Numbered from the stretch's first letter, positions 26,531 through 35,668 are shown. The stretch is DNA of 64,000 bases from an uncultured Pelagibacteraceae bacterium (GCA_902579215.1 CACHGH010000003.1:1-64000); one strand, 5' to 3'. Notes: generated from the letters alone by a model not told the origin. Translations and numbers: made by a program.

Positions 26531-27244
26531 ATGACAGCTAAGTATTTAATTTTTGGTGCAACTGGTTCGATCGGATCAAGCCTAACAGAACAGTTAAAAA
26601 ATTCAAAATATGATAATGTTCATCTAGTTGGTAGAAATGAAAACGAAGTGAAATCTATATCAGAAAATAAAGGTTACACTTTTACTGTTGCGGATGTTTT
26701 AGAGGATAAATTTGTCGAAAAAGTTAAAGCCGACATAGATGATGTAAAAGGAATTGCTTATTGTGTAGGCTCTATTGATTTAAAACCAATGAGAATGGTA
26801 AATGAACAAGATTTTAATAAATGCATGAAACTAAATCTTTATTCTGCATTTGATATTATAAAAGGTTACCAAGAAAGTTTAAAAAAAAACAAAGGTTCAA
26901 TTGTTCTATTTTCTACTATTGCAGCTCAAAGAGGTTTTACAAACCATTCGATTATTGCATCAACAAAAGCAGCTGTAGAAGGCTTAACAGTCTCACTTGC
27001 CGCTGAGTTTGCTCCAAATATAAGAGTTAATTGTATAGCCCCAAGTTTAACAAAATCAAAAATATCTCAACCTATACTAAAAAGTACTCCTGTAGCTGAA
27101 GGTATTGCGAAAGCACATCCAATGAAACGAATTGGTGAAGGAAAAGATGCAGCAGCTATGGCTAAATTTTTACTTACAGAAGAAAGTTCTTGGATCACTG
27201 GTCAAATAATTGGTGTAGACGGTGGTAGATCATCATTAAGTTAA
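26531..27244 (+). CDS. Short-chain dehydrogenase/reductase (SDR)
   Basis: NAD(P)-dependent oxidoreductase of 237 residues. The Rossmann motif is FGATGSIGSSL, with the active-site serine in LFSTIAAQRG; the position that normally holds the Tyr-x-x-x-Lys pair reads NHSIIASTKAAVEG, where the catalytic tyrosine is replaced by isoleucine/serine and the lysine is kept. So it may be a non-classical or inactive SDR. The C-terminal GGRS segment is normal. It leads the photolyase-associated gene run (27256 onwards), a context seen in other marine bacteria. Confidence 0.86.
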   Translation: MTAKYLIFGATGSIGSSLTEQLKNSKYDNVHLVGRNENEVKSISENKGYTFTVADVLEDKFVEKVKADIDDVKGIAYCVGSIDLKPMRMVNEQDFNKCMKLNLYSAFDIIKGYQESLKKNKGSIVLFSTIAAQRGFTNHSIIASTKAAVEGLTVSLAAEFAPNIRVNCIAPSLTKSKISQPILKSTPVAEGIAKAHPMKRIGEGKDAAAMAKFLLTEESSWITGQIIGVDGGRSSLS

Positions 27245-27255
27245 AAAAATAGTTT

Positions 27256-27477
27256 ATGAAGTATAATATTGATGAGGTCATTGGTATGGCTTGGTCTGAC
27301 AAAATTTCGTTTGAAGAAATAAAAAAAAAATTTGGTCTAAAAGAAAAAGAAGTTATTTCTTTAATGAGAAAAAGTTTGAAGAAAAAAAGCTATGTAGTGT
27401 GGAGAAAAAGAGTAAGGGGCCGCGCATCTAAACATAGAAAAAAAACTCGTTCAAAATTAAAATATTATGATTTTTGA
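27256..27477 (+). CDS. DUF2805 / TIGR03643 family protein
   Basis: Small basic protein of 73 residues matching the TIGR03643 (DUF2805) pattern: IDEVIGMAWSDKISFEEI, then GLKEKEVISLMRK, SYVVWRKRVRGR and a lysine/arginine tail. The first part is helix-turn-helix-like. It may bind nucleic acid, but its role is unknown. The family is repeatedly found beside cryptochrome/photolyase genes, as here, where it overlaps the FAD-domain photolyase gene by 11 bases. Confidence 0.85.
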   Translation: MKYNIDEVIGMAWSDKISFEEIKKKFGLKEKEVISLMRKSLKKKSYVVWRKRVRGRASKHRKKTRSKLKYYDF

Positions 27478-28612
27478 ACCATCAAAAATTTTTGCTGTTG
27501 ATAAGTTAGATAGTTTTATTGAAAAAAATCTTATCGAATATTCCAGGCTAAGGAATTTTGATTTTGGAACAGATAAAAGATCAAATATCTCAACTTTGTC
27601 ACCATATGTAACTCACGGAATAATAAATGAAACAGAAATTATTAGTAAAAGTTTAAAAAAATATCCATTTATTAAAATTGAAAAATTTATTCAAGAAGTT
27701 TTGTGGAGAGTTTATTGGAAAGGATGGTTAGAATTAAGACCAAATGTATGGTCAGATTATCTTTTAGATTTGAAAAAGACGAAGCAGGAATATAGTAAAA
27801 ATAAAAATTATATAGAAGCTATTGAGGGTAAAACTAAAATCGAATGTTTCAATTCATGGGTAATTGAGTTAAAAAATTTTAATTATCTTCATAATCATAC
27901 GAGAATGTGGTTTGCAAGTATTTGGATCTTTACTCTTGGTTTACCCTGGCAATTAGGTGCTGAGTTTTTCATGAAATATCTTTTTGATGGGGATAGTGCT
28001 TCTAATACTTTGGGTTGGAGATGGGTTGCAGGTATTCAAACCAAAGGCAAAAATTATGTTGCTTTAGAGTGGAATATAAAAAAGTTCACTAATAATAGGT
28101 TTAGTAATATTAAACTTAATGAAAATCCAGTCCCAGTTGTAGATGATAGAAATTATTCTATTCTTAATAATGATTTTATAAATTCAAATTTATCTAGCAG
28201 CCAGGATCTATTAATATTTGAAAATAATTTATCTTTTGAACAATCTAACTTTAATGATCAATCATTTAAAAATATTTATTTTGTATTTAATGGAAATGAA
28301 ACTAGACAAATAAAACTAGATGAAAAGGTTCTTAACTTTAAAAGGTCTCTTATAAATAATCAAATTGAAGATTTAAAGAATAAATCTTTAAATTGTAAAA
28401 TGATTAATGTTCAAGATTTAAAAGATATGAAGGAAAATTTATTGGCTTTGTATCCGTGTGTAGGAGAAAATCTAGACTTTATAAAATCAAATAATCTAAA
28501 AAATATTTCTTTTTTATATAGAAAGATTGATCAATTTTCTTGGAAATATAGCAATAAAGGTTTTTTCAATTTTAAGAATTATATTCCAAAGATAGTACAA
28601 AAATTTATTTAA
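27467..28612 (+). CDS. Photolyase/cryptochrome FAD-binding-domain protein lacking the antenna domain
   Basis: 381 residues that correspond to the C-terminal helical half of a photolyase or DASH-type cryptochrome. The FAD and DNA region is clear: STLSPYVTHGIINE, FIQEVLWRVYWKGW, HNHTRMWFASIWIFTLGLPW, and DGDSASNTLGWRWVAGIQ with KNYV. The N-terminal Rossmann antenna-binding half, about 130 residues in normal photolyases, is missing, and the upstream gene does not supply it. After residue 230 an unrelated tail of about 150 residues, rich in asparagine and lysine, follows; its fold is unknown. It may act without an antenna or with a partner. Confidence 0.88.
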   Translation: MIFEPSKIFAVDKLDSFIEKNLIEYSRLRNFDFGTDKRSNISTLSPYVTHGIINETEIISKSLKKYPFIKIEKFIQEVLWRVYWKGWLELRPNVWSDYLLDLKKTKQEYSKNKNYIEAIEGKTKIECFNSWVIELKNFNYLHNHTRMWFASIWIFTLGLPWQLGAEFFMKYLFDGDSASNTLGWRWVAGIQTKGKNYVALEWNIKKFTNNRFSNIKLNENPVPVVDDRNYSILNNDFINSNLSSSQDLLIFENNLSFEQSNFNDQSFKNIYFVFNGNETRQIKLDEKVLNFKRSLINNQIEDLKNKSLNCKMINVQDLKDMKENLLALYPCVGENLDFIKSNNLKNISFLYRKIDQFSWKYSNKGFFNFKNYIPKIVQKFI

Positions 28613-28730
28613 AAGAACATCTTTTAGAACAATACTTCACTCGATCCCAATTTAATCTCCATTTTTTTCTCCATACAAACGATCTTTTACAAACTGGACA
28701 AGTTTTAGAAGGTAAATTTTGTTTTTTCAT
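28605..28730 (-). CDS. DUF2256 zinc-ribbon microprotein
   Basis: Reading left from the ATG at 28728-28730 gives 41 residues with two CxxC-type pairs: KTCPVCKRSF and YCSKRCSFK, separated by VWRKKWRLNWDRVK. That is the full DUF2256 pattern, a probable zinc ribbon found near cryptochromes and photolyases. The ATG lies in an ATGA overlap with the stop of the DCC gene, implying coupled translation, and the stop overlaps the convergent photolyase gene by 8 bases. It is too short for usual gene finders. Confidence 0.88.
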   Translation of the reverse strand: MKKQNLPSKTCPVCKRSFVWRKKWRLNWDRVKYCSKRCSFK

Positions 28731-29077
28731 TTTAGTTGGTGTTTATTTTTTAAAAATAAAAAGTAAGCAATCACTTCATAACCATAATGAAATAAAATAA
28801 ATAAAGGCTTAATTGAAAATATTTTTGCTAGAAAATTATATTTAGGAATTTTTGACCATACAATGACAAAAGCTTTTGCACCCCCTACCACCTTTCCATC
28901 ATCAACTACATGAAGTCTTCTTAATAATTCTTCTTGTGATTTTGAGGTTAATTTTAAAGCCTCTTCATTATTTGTAATATCAATCCATTCTAAATTGCTA
29001 TCAGCAATCTTTTTATAGTGATTGATCTCTAATCTACAAATATTACAGGAATTATTAAAAAAAACTTTAATTGCCAT
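28727..29077 (-). CDS. DCC (DUF393) thiol-disulfide-type protein
   Basis: 116-residue protein of the DCC family (DUF393). The thioredoxin-like start VFFNNSCNICRLEI has the CxxC in the expected place, though the usual acidic first residue of the DxxCxxC motif is an asparagine. WIDITNNEEALKL, and RRLHVVDDGKVVGGAKAF follow the family pattern, then a short hydrophobic tail. It probably acts as a redox partner. Its start overlaps the photolyase gene upstream by 11 bases and its end is coupled to the DUF2256 gene. Confidence 0.85.
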   Translation of the reverse strand: MAIKVFFNNSCNICRLEINHYKKIADSNLEWIDITNNEEALKLTSKSQEELLRRLHVVDDGKVVGGAKAFVIVWSKIPKYNFLAKIFSIKPLFILFHYGYEVIAYFLFLKNKHQLK

Positions 29078-30563
29078 ATGTATTTTTATTTATAAATTTT
29101 TCTGCTTCTGACAATATTAATTTTTTTCTCTCTGGTTTCATTTTGTCAAAAATTCTCACCATCATTGATAATCTTGGATTTTTTAAAAAGAACGATCTAT
29201 TTCTATTTATAAATCTCCAATACAATCCATCCATAGTATTACACCAATCACCTTTCTTAAAATCCATCATTTTCATAAAGTAACTTGATCCACAAATATA
29301 TGGTTTAGTTGCAAATATTCCACCATCACTGAACAACCCCATACCATAAACATTTGGTACCATTACCCAATCAGATGAGTCTACAAACATTTCCATAAAC
29401 CATTTATAAACAATTTTAGGTTTTAGCTCGCATAAATTCATTATATTTGAAAGTATCATTAATCTTTCAATATGATGTGACCAACCATGATTTAATGCAT
29501 TTTTAATTGCATAGTCTAATGGTGGTAAACCTGTTGTACCATCATACCAGGAGTCCTTCATTTTTCTATTTTGTTTAAAGAAATTTCTTATTTCCATTTC
29601 ATCACTATATTTTTGATAAACTCCTCTCATAAATTCTCTCCATCCAATAACTTGCCTCACATAGCCTTCTAATGAATTAAGTCTAATCTTATTATTTTTA
29701 TGAAATTCTAAAGTTTTAGAAATTATAAATTCAGGTGTTATAAGACCTAAATTAATATAAGGGCTTAAGGCACTATGAAATAAAATGTTATTTCCTTGAT
29801 CAACTGCATCTTCATAATCACCGAATAAATTTAATTTCTCTTTTAAAAAAAAATTCAAAAGTTTAACAACATCATTATACTCAGTTGCAAGCCAAAAACT
29901 TTTAGTGTTTCCCGGATGGTCCTTAAACATTTTTTCAACAATAGGTTTTAAATTTTTTGTATGTTTTGTTTCAGTTATGCTTGGAAACTTTGGAACTGTT
30001 ATGTTTTTGGGTAGTTTCTTTCTATTATCCTCATCAAAACTCCATTTGCCGCCCTCGGGATTTCCATCTTTTTTCATTAATATATTTAATTTTTGTCTTG
30101 TACCTTTATAAAAAGTTGCCATGAAAGGTCTTTTGTTTTTTGATAGGTAATCATTAAATTCTTCTCTAGTATTTAAAAACATTGGTGATTTAATTTTATT
30201 CCAAGTTAGACCATTTTTTTTAACAAAATTTTGTACTTTTTTTTCAAAAAATTTATCTTCAATTTCAAAACTTGTGATTTCTTTAATTTTTTTTAACTTA
30301 ATAAATTTTTTAATTTTTTCTAAATAATTTTTTTTAAAATCACTTGAATCAATTTTAGTGTATTCAACTTTGAATTTATTTTTCTTTAGATGATCTGAGT
30401 GAGATCTCATAGCAGACAGAAATAGTAGAATTTTTAGTTTATGATGCTTTTCGTAGGTGCATAGCTCATGATCTTCAGCCATAAAAAAAGTATGATCATT
30501 TTTAAAATCATTTAAATGTTTTAATGGAAATAATTGATTTCCTAATATGAAAAATAACTTCAT
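29067..30563 (-). CDS. FeS-BCP cryptochrome/photolyase (PhrB-type, (6-4) photolyase family)
   Basis: 498-residue flavoprotein of the iron-sulfur bacterial cryptochrome/photolyase family, whose known members repair (6-4) photoproducts using light. The start MKLFFILGNQLFPLKHLNDF is the antenna-domain pattern of deoxyribodipyrimidine photolyase-related proteins. The C-terminal part has YVRQVIGWREFMRG, WMEMFVDSSDWVMVPNVYGM, and cysteines in NLCELKPKIVY, YICGSSYFMK and GDWCNTMDGLYW that fit the 4Fe-4S ligand positions. A normal full-length enzyme. First gene of photolyase-DCC-DUF2256 on this strand. Confidence 0.93.
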   Translation of the reverse strand: MKLFFILGNQLFPLKHLNDFKNDHTFFMAEDHELCTYEKHHKLKILLFLSAMRSHSDHLKKNKFKVEYTKIDSSDFKKNYLEKIKKFIKLKKIKEITSFEIEDKFFEKKVQNFVKKNGLTWNKIKSPMFLNTREEFNDYLSKNKRPFMATFYKGTRQKLNILMKKDGNPEGGKWSFDEDNRKKLPKNITVPKFPSITETKHTKNLKPIVEKMFKDHPGNTKSFWLATEYNDVVKLLNFFLKEKLNLFGDYEDAVDQGNNILFHSALSPYINLGLITPEFIISKTLEFHKNNKIRLNSLEGYVRQVIGWREFMRGVYQKYSDEMEIRNFFKQNRKMKDSWYDGTTGLPPLDYAIKNALNHGWSHHIERLMILSNIMNLCELKPKIVYKWFMEMFVDSSDWVMVPNVYGMGLFSDGGIFATKPYICGSSYFMKMMDFKKGDWCNTMDGLYWRFINRNRSFFLKNPRLSMMVRIFDKMKPERKKLILSEAEKFINKNTYGN

Positions 30564-30594
30564 ACAGAAATTATAAATAATTTAATTGTAAAAA

Positions 30595-31437
30595 TTAATT
30601 AGATCTTTTGAAGCACTCAATAGTATTTTTAAGGAGACACGCTATTGTCATTGGGCCCACCCCACCTGGTACAGGAGTTAAAGCTTTTGCAACTTTTGAA
30701 ACTTCATCAAATGCAACATCACCTACAATTCCTTTGTCGGTCTTATTTATTCCAACATCAATCACAATTGCATCTTTTTTAACCCAATCACCTTTTACAA
30801 GTTCAGGCATTCCAACAGCAGCAACAATAATGTCTCCTTTTAAACACTCACCTTTTAGATCTTTAGTTTTAGAATGAGTAATTGTAACCGTACAATTTTC
30901 TTTTAAAAGAAGCTGAGTCATTGGTTTTCCATTTAAATTTGATCTACCAATAATTACTGCTTTTTTTCCACTTAGATTTGGTTCAATTTTTTTAATTAAT
31001 AAATAGCAACCAAGCGGAGTACATGGAATTGAACTTTCATATCCTGAAGATAAATTTCCAACATTCATAGGATGAAATCCATCAACATCTTTGCCTGGTA
31101 AAATTGCTTCGATAACTTTTTGTTTATCAATATGCTTAGGTAAAGGTAGCTGAACTAAAATTCCAGACACACTACTATCATTATTTAGTTCATTAATTTT
31201 ATCTAAAATAATTTTTTCTTCTACAGAGTCCGGATATCTTATTACCTCTGATTTTAAACCAACTTCATTTGCAGATTTTTCTTTATTTTTTACATAAATT
31301 TTACTAGGAGCAAGTTCTCCAACTAATATTACAGTTAGTCCAGGAACTTTATTATATTTAATTTTTAATTCAGCTACTTCTTTCTTTAGCTCTTGCCTTA
31401 ATTCTGCTGCTACTTTTTTTCCGTCTATTAAAATCAT
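30595..31437 (-). CDS. folD: Bifunctional methylenetetrahydrofolate dehydrogenase/cyclohydrolase
   Basis: Interconverts 5,10-methylene-, methenyl- and 10-formyl-tetrahydrofolate for one-carbon metabolism. 280 residues, standard. Motifs: YVKNKEKSANEVG with the catalytic lysine, GILVQLPLPKH, GRSNLNGKPM (NADP site) and LTPVPGGVGPMTIACLL. It is 4 bases after the yggT gene on the same strand and probably shares its transcript. Confidence 0.97.
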   Translation of the reverse strand: MILIDGKKVAAELRQELKKEVAELKIKYNKVPGLTVILVGELAPSKIYVKNKEKSANEVGLKSEVIRYPDSVEEKIILDKINELNNDSSVSGILVQLPLPKHIDKQKVIEAILPGKDVDGFHPMNVGNLSSGYESSIPCTPLGCYLLIKKIEPNLSGKKAVIIGRSNLNGKPMTQLLLKENCTVTITHSKTKDLKGECLKGDIIVAAVGMPELVKGDWVKKDAIVIDVGINKTDKGIVGDVAFDEVSKVAKALTPVPGGVGPMTIACLLKNTIECFKRSN

Positions 31438-31441
31438 AAAT

Positions 31442-31735
31442 TTAATTAAAAATAATTGGTGCTATGTAAAGCTTCATACACATTTCTATAAACCAAATCA
31501 ATAAAAGTAAGATTACAGGAGAAATATCTAGCGTTCCTAAATTTGGTAAAAATCTCCTAATTTTATTAAGTATTGGATCAGTCAATTTATAAGTAAGTTC
31601 TAAAATTGAATAAACAAATCTATTTTGAGTATTTAAAATATTAAAAGCAATTAACCAACTTACAATTACATTTGCAATGACTACATAAGAATAAATTTTT
31701 AAAATTTGAAGTAGTAAATAAAAGATGGCTATCAT
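31442..31735 (-). CDS. YggT family membrane protein
   Basis: Small integral membrane protein of 97 residues with two hydrophobic segments separated by a loop that has the family pattern LTDPILNKIRRFLPNLGTLD followed by ISPVILLLLIW. Role uncertain; plant and cyanobacterial members affect membrane protein assembly. Its start overlaps the mscS-like gene by 4 bases. Confidence 0.9.
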   Translation of the reverse strand: MIAIFYLLLQILKIYSYVVIANVIVSWLIAFNILNTQNRFVYSILELTYKLTDPILNKIRRFLPNLGTLDISPVILLLLIWFIEMCMKLYIAPIIFN

Positions 31736-32817
31736 TTTTTTTCAACATATATTGACTGGCTAGGAAATGCGAAGGCAGCATTATTTTTTTCAACAATTTG
31801 TTTAATTTCAATTGCAAGTCTTTCTTTAACAGCTAGCCATTCATCCCAGTCATCAGTTTGGGTAAAGCAACGAATATACATATCAATAGAGCTATCTGCA
31901 AATTTATCAACTCTTACTGCATAACCTAGATCAGGTTTATAATCTTTATTAGTTTTAATATAACTCTCGATTTCATTTCTAACTTTTTTGAGCTGATCAA
32001 CTGTTGTGTCGTATTGTAAATTAATTGTCCAACTAATAATCCAATTTGTAGTTTGGCTAATATTAATAACTGCATTTTCAGCAAATTGAAAATTTGGAAT
32101 TATAGCTATTGATTTATCAAACTTTCTTATGACTGTTGATCTAAATCCTATTTTTTCAACAATACCTTCAATTATATCTTCTACTAAAATCCAATCTCCA
32201 ATTTTAAATCTTTTCTCAACTAAAACTAATATGCCTGAAATTAAATTTTTGAATAGATCTTGTGCCCCTAAGGCAACTGCAACACCAAACAAACCTAATC
32301 CTGCGATTATTGGACCTATTTTTATACCCCAAAGTTCTAAAACTGCCGCAACTCCTAAAATAAAAATTAATATTTTTAATGATTTAATAATCCATCCGAT
32401 TAGTTCTCTTGTTAATATTTTATTTAGTCCAGTTAAAATATACGAAATTGGTTCTATCACTTGGTGCATAACCCAAAAAATAAAAATGGTAATTAATGTT
32501 CTGTTAATTGTATCGACAATTGCTCTACTATCTTCAGAAAAAGTCATATAATAACTTGCAATAAAAAAACCGATAACAATTGGTAAAAATCTAGCTGGGC
32601 CTTCCATTGCTAAAACAAAAGAGTCATCAAGCTTATTTGAAGTTTTTTTTGCTAAACTTTTTAATCTTTTAATAATTAATTTACTTATTATTCCTCTAAA
32701 AATTAAAAAAATTAAAAAAATTCCTAAGCCAATTAAAATTTGAAATATATCTACACCGAGAATTCCTTTATTCCATACTTCCAAAAATAATGACTTAAAA
32801 TTATTAAATAGTTCCAT
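31732..32817 (-). CDS. MscS-family small-conductance mechanosensitive channel
   Basis: Inner-membrane channel or channel-like protein of 361 residues. Several N-terminal helices lead to the pore-lining TM3 and beta-domain: GLGLFGVAVALGAQDLFKNL, GILVLVEKRFKIGDWILVED and GFRSTVIRKFDKSIAIIPNF are the MscS core. It would open under osmotic downshock. It lies between hemD and yggT with 2-4 base junctions, so belongs to the hemC-hemD-mscS-yggT-folD run. Confidence 0.93.
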   Translation of the reverse strand: MELFNNFKSLFLEVWNKGILGVDIFQILIGLGIFLIFLIFRGIISKLIIKRLKSLAKKTSNKLDDSFVLAMEGPARFLPIVIGFFIASYYMTFSEDSRAIVDTINRTLITIFIFWVMHQVIEPISYILTGLNKILTRELIGWIIKSLKILIFILGVAAVLELWGIKIGPIIAGLGLFGVAVALGAQDLFKNLISGILVLVEKRFKIGDWILVEDIIEGIVEKIGFRSTVIRKFDKSIAIIPNFQFAENAVINISQTTNWIISWTINLQYDTTVDQLKKVRNEIESYIKTNKDYKPDLGYAVRVDKFADSSIDMYIRCFTQTDDWDEWLAVKERLAIEIKQIVEKNNAAFAFPSQSIYVEKK

Positions 32818-32819
32818 AT

Positions 32820-33518
32820 CTAAATTTTATATAGCAAAAATTCTTCTTCGCCAGGATTAAAAAGAAAAATTTTTTTCCATTTAATTTCATTTAAAATACT
32901 AGAGGTTTTTTCACCTAAACACATTAAATTCGTATCTTTCCAAAGGTTATTTAGACCATGATTTTTAATAATATTTAAAAAGTTAATTGCACTATTTTGA
33001 GAATAGATAAATACTATTCCTGGCATTTTTAATTTCAATTTTTCTATAAATTCATCATTAATCTTTTCAACTGGCCTAGCAATGTAATTTATTATTCGCT
33101 TAATATTATAGCCCTCTGATATTAAATGCTGATCTAAATTTGAAGAAATTATCTCTCCACTTACATAAAGTAATTTTCCATCAGCGGGATTAAAATTTTG
33201 TAAAATTAATTCTTTTAAGTTTGCTACATTGCCATCTGCAGAATATACGTTTGAGAATCCAGCTTTAAGTGCTTGCTTTTCAGTAGCATTTCCTACACAA
33301 AAACAATTTATTTTTTTATCTAATTCTTTACTATCTAAAAATTTAATGGAATTAGAACTAGTAAAAATAATTCCTTTGTAGTCAAAAAAATTTAAATTCT
33401 CATAATTTTTTTTTTCAATTTTAATTACTGGCATATGAGAAACTACATGACCAAGTTTCTGAAATCTTATTATTAATTCAGTACTGTCTTCCAAAGGTCT
33501 GGTTAATAAAATGTGCAT
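32820..33518 (-). CDS. hemD: Uroporphyrinogen-III synthase
   Basis: Cyclises hydroxymethylbilane to uroporphyrinogen III in tetrapyrrole synthesis. The start chosen is MHILLTRPLEDS (33518), one base after hemC ends; a frame with 16 more codons (to 33566) overlaps hemC and adds no conserved sequence. The family is weakly conserved, but LTRPLEDS near the start, FTSSNSIKF and VFIYSQNSAINFL fit, and linkage to hemC supports the call. Confidence 0.88.
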   Translation of the reverse strand: MHILLTRPLEDSTELIIRFQKLGHVVSHMPVIKIEKKNYENLNFFDYKGIIFTSSNSIKFLDSKELDKKINCFCVGNATEKQALKAGFSNVYSADGNVANLKELILQNFNPADGKLLYVSGEIISSNLDQHLISEGYNIKRIINYIARPVEKINDEFIEKLKLKMPGIVFIYSQNSAINFLNIIKNHGLNNLWKDTNLMCLGEKTSSILNEIKWKKIFLFNPGEEEFLLYKI

Positions 33519-33519
33519 A

Positions 33520-34428
33520 CTATCTTTTATATGAATCTTTAGATACTTTTTTAAGAATTCCTCCAACTTCCAAACCTAATTCTTTAGAAAGCATTATATC
33601 TTTTTTTGAGTGATGATAAAATCTTTGTTTACCGTCAATAGAAAATAATTCTGCATTTAAGTTAACTACATCATTTTCAACATATGCAAAAGCTCCAACA
33701 GCAGTTTCGCAATCGCCCTCTAACACTTTCAAAAAATACCGTTCTGCATTTACAGAAATACTTGTTTTTTCATGATTAATTTTACTTAATAACTCTAGGG
33801 TATGCCTATCATTTTTTCTACATTGTAGAGCTACAACACCTTGTCCAACACTTGGAATGATCTCTTGGGTAGAAAAAATTTGTGAAATTTGTTTATCTAT
33901 ATTTAATGATTTAAGTCCTGCATAAGCTAAAATAATTGCATCATATAAACCATCATTAAGTTTATTTATCCTTGTATCAACATTACCTCTAATGAGTTTA
34001 TATTTAAGATCATTCCTAATTCTTTTTAGTTGATATTCTCTTCTTAAAGATGATGTGCCAACAACAGAATTTGTTTTTAAATTTATAATTTGATTATTAT
34101 TTTTACTTATCAAAACTTCCCTTGGATCATTTCTCTCTAAAAAACAATTTGTAATAAGGCCTTCTGGTTCCTCGGATGGCATATCTTTTAAAGCGTGAAC
34201 AGCAATATCAATTTGGTTATTGATTAGATTGTTTTCAATTTTTTTTGAAAAAAGTCCCTTGCCACCAATATCTGACAGTCTATCTTTCTGATTTAGATCA
34301 CCATCAGTTACAATTTTTTTAATTTCAACCTCTGAGCAAAAATTTAAGAGTTTTTCTCTAGCTCTTTCTGCATAAATTAAGGCCAATTTACTGCCTCGAG
34401 ATCCTATAATAATTTTTTTGCTTTTCAT
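33520..34428 (-). CDS. hemC: Porphobilinogen deaminase (hydroxymethylbilane synthase)
   Basis: Joins four porphobilinogens into hydroxymethylbilane. 302 residues, normal. IGSRGSKLALIYAE at the N terminus, AVHALKDMPSE, RGNVDTRINKL, and the dipyrromethane-cofactor cysteine in LEGDCETAVGAFA are intact. It is divergent from tsaD, with 46 bases between, and leads the hemC-hemD run. Confidence 0.97.
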   Translation of the reverse strand: MKSKKIIIGSRGSKLALIYAERAREKLLNFCSEVEIKKIVTDGDLNQKDRLSDIGGKGLFSKKIENNLINNQIDIAVHALKDMPSEEPEGLITNCFLERNDPREVLISKNNNQIINLKTNSVVGTSSLRREYQLKRIRNDLKYKLIRGNVDTRINKLNDGLYDAIILAYAGLKSLNIDKQISQIFSTQEIIPSVGQGVVALQCRKNDRHTLELLSKINHEKTSISVNAERYFLKVLEGDCETAVGAFAYVENDVVNLNAELFSIDGKQRFYHHSKKDIMLSKELGLEVGGILKKVSKDSYKR

Positions 34429-34474
34429 TTAATTAATTTATACTTCATAAATAATATTTAAATTTATTTATTTA

Positions 34475-35545
34475 ATGAAGAGAAAGATAACAATATTGGG
34501 AATTGAGTCTAGTTGTGACGAAACAGCCGTATCTATAATTGAAGAAAACAACAATAAAACAAAAATTTTATCAAATATTGTTTCAAGTCAAGTAGATGTT
34601 CATAAAGAATTTGGTGGCGTGGTGCCAGAATTGGCAGCAAGATCTCATATCGAAAAAATTGATTTGATAGCAAAAAAAGCAATTGCAGATAGCAATGTTA
34701 AAATTGAAGATATAGATGCTGTTGCAGCGACTGCTGGTCCAGGTCTTATTGTTTGTTTATCCGTTGGTCTAAATTTTGGAAAAACTATTGCATGTTCTTT
34801 AAATAAACCTTTTATTGCAGTTAATCATCTTGAGGGGCACGCTTTAAGTCCTAAACTTAATTCAAAAATAAACTATCCATATTTATTACTTTTAATTTCT
34901 GGAGGCCACACTCAATTTTTAAATGTTAAAGGTTTGGGAAACTACAAAAGATTGGGAACCACAATTGATGATGCGCTTGGCGAAGCTTTTGATAAAACGG
35001 CAAAATTAATTGGAATAGAATTTCCTGGAGGTCCCAAAATTGAAGAATACGCAAAACTGGGAGATAAAAATAAATTTAACTTGCCAAAACCGATTATAAA
35101 TAAAGGTGGATGTAATTTATCATTTGCAGGACTTAAAACAGCTGTTCTGAAAATTTCAAAAAAAATTAAAACAAAAAAAGAAAAATATGATCTTGCAGCA
35201 AGTTTTCAAAAAACTGTTGAAGAAATATTGCTAAAAAAAACTAAAATTGCATTTAATGAATTTAAAAAAAATAACCTAAGTAAAAAAAATATTTTTGTAA
35301 TTGCTGGTGGAGTAGCATCTAATAAACAAATCAGGAAAAAATTAGAAAAATTTAGCTTAGAAGAAAAATTTGAACCAATTTTTCCTCCTTTAAATCTTTG
35401 TAGTGACAACGCGGCAATGATAGCTATGGTTGGTTTAGAAAAATTCAAAAAAAAAAATTTCAACAAATTAGATTATCCTGCAAAACCAAGATGGGCGCTT
35501 GATGAAAAAGCAATTTTTTTAAAAGGTGCTGGTGTAAAATTATAA
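34475..35545 (+). CDS. tsaD: tRNA N6-adenosine threonylcarbamoyltransferase TsaD
   Basis: Transfers threonylcarbamoyl to A37 of tRNAs that read ANN codons, with TsaB, TsaE and TsaC. 356 residues. GIESSCDETAVSI, VAATAGPGLIVCLSVGL, the metal histidines HLEGH, SGGHTQF and SFAGLKTA motifs and the late GGVASN are all present. In many alphaproteobacteria tsaD is followed by gpsA, a YCII gene and an EVE gene; here the next genes are the restriction-like operon. Confidence 0.97.
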   Translation: MKRKITILGIESSCDETAVSIIEENNNKTKILSNIVSSQVDVHKEFGGVVPELAARSHIEKIDLIAKKAIADSNVKIEDIDAVAATAGPGLIVCLSVGLNFGKTIACSLNKPFIAVNHLEGHALSPKLNSKINYPYLLLLISGGHTQFLNVKGLGNYKRLGTTIDDALGEAFDKTAKLIGIEFPGGPKIEEYAKLGDKNKFNLPKPIINKGGCNLSFAGLKTAVLKISKKIKTKKEKYDLAASFQKTVEEILLKKTKIAFNEFKKNNLSKKNIFVIAGGVASNKQIRKKLEKFSLEEKFEPIFPPLNLCSDNAAMIAMVGLEKFKKKNFNKLDYPAKPRWALDEKAIFLKGAGVKL

Positions 35546-35668
35546 TGCAATACTGGTTACTCAAACCAAAGCTTACCATACATTATTAAGACTCTACCGA
35601 CTCCCACTAACCTTTAAATTAACTTTACGATTAAAAATGTTGATTAGGGCTAATTATAATCAGTAAAT

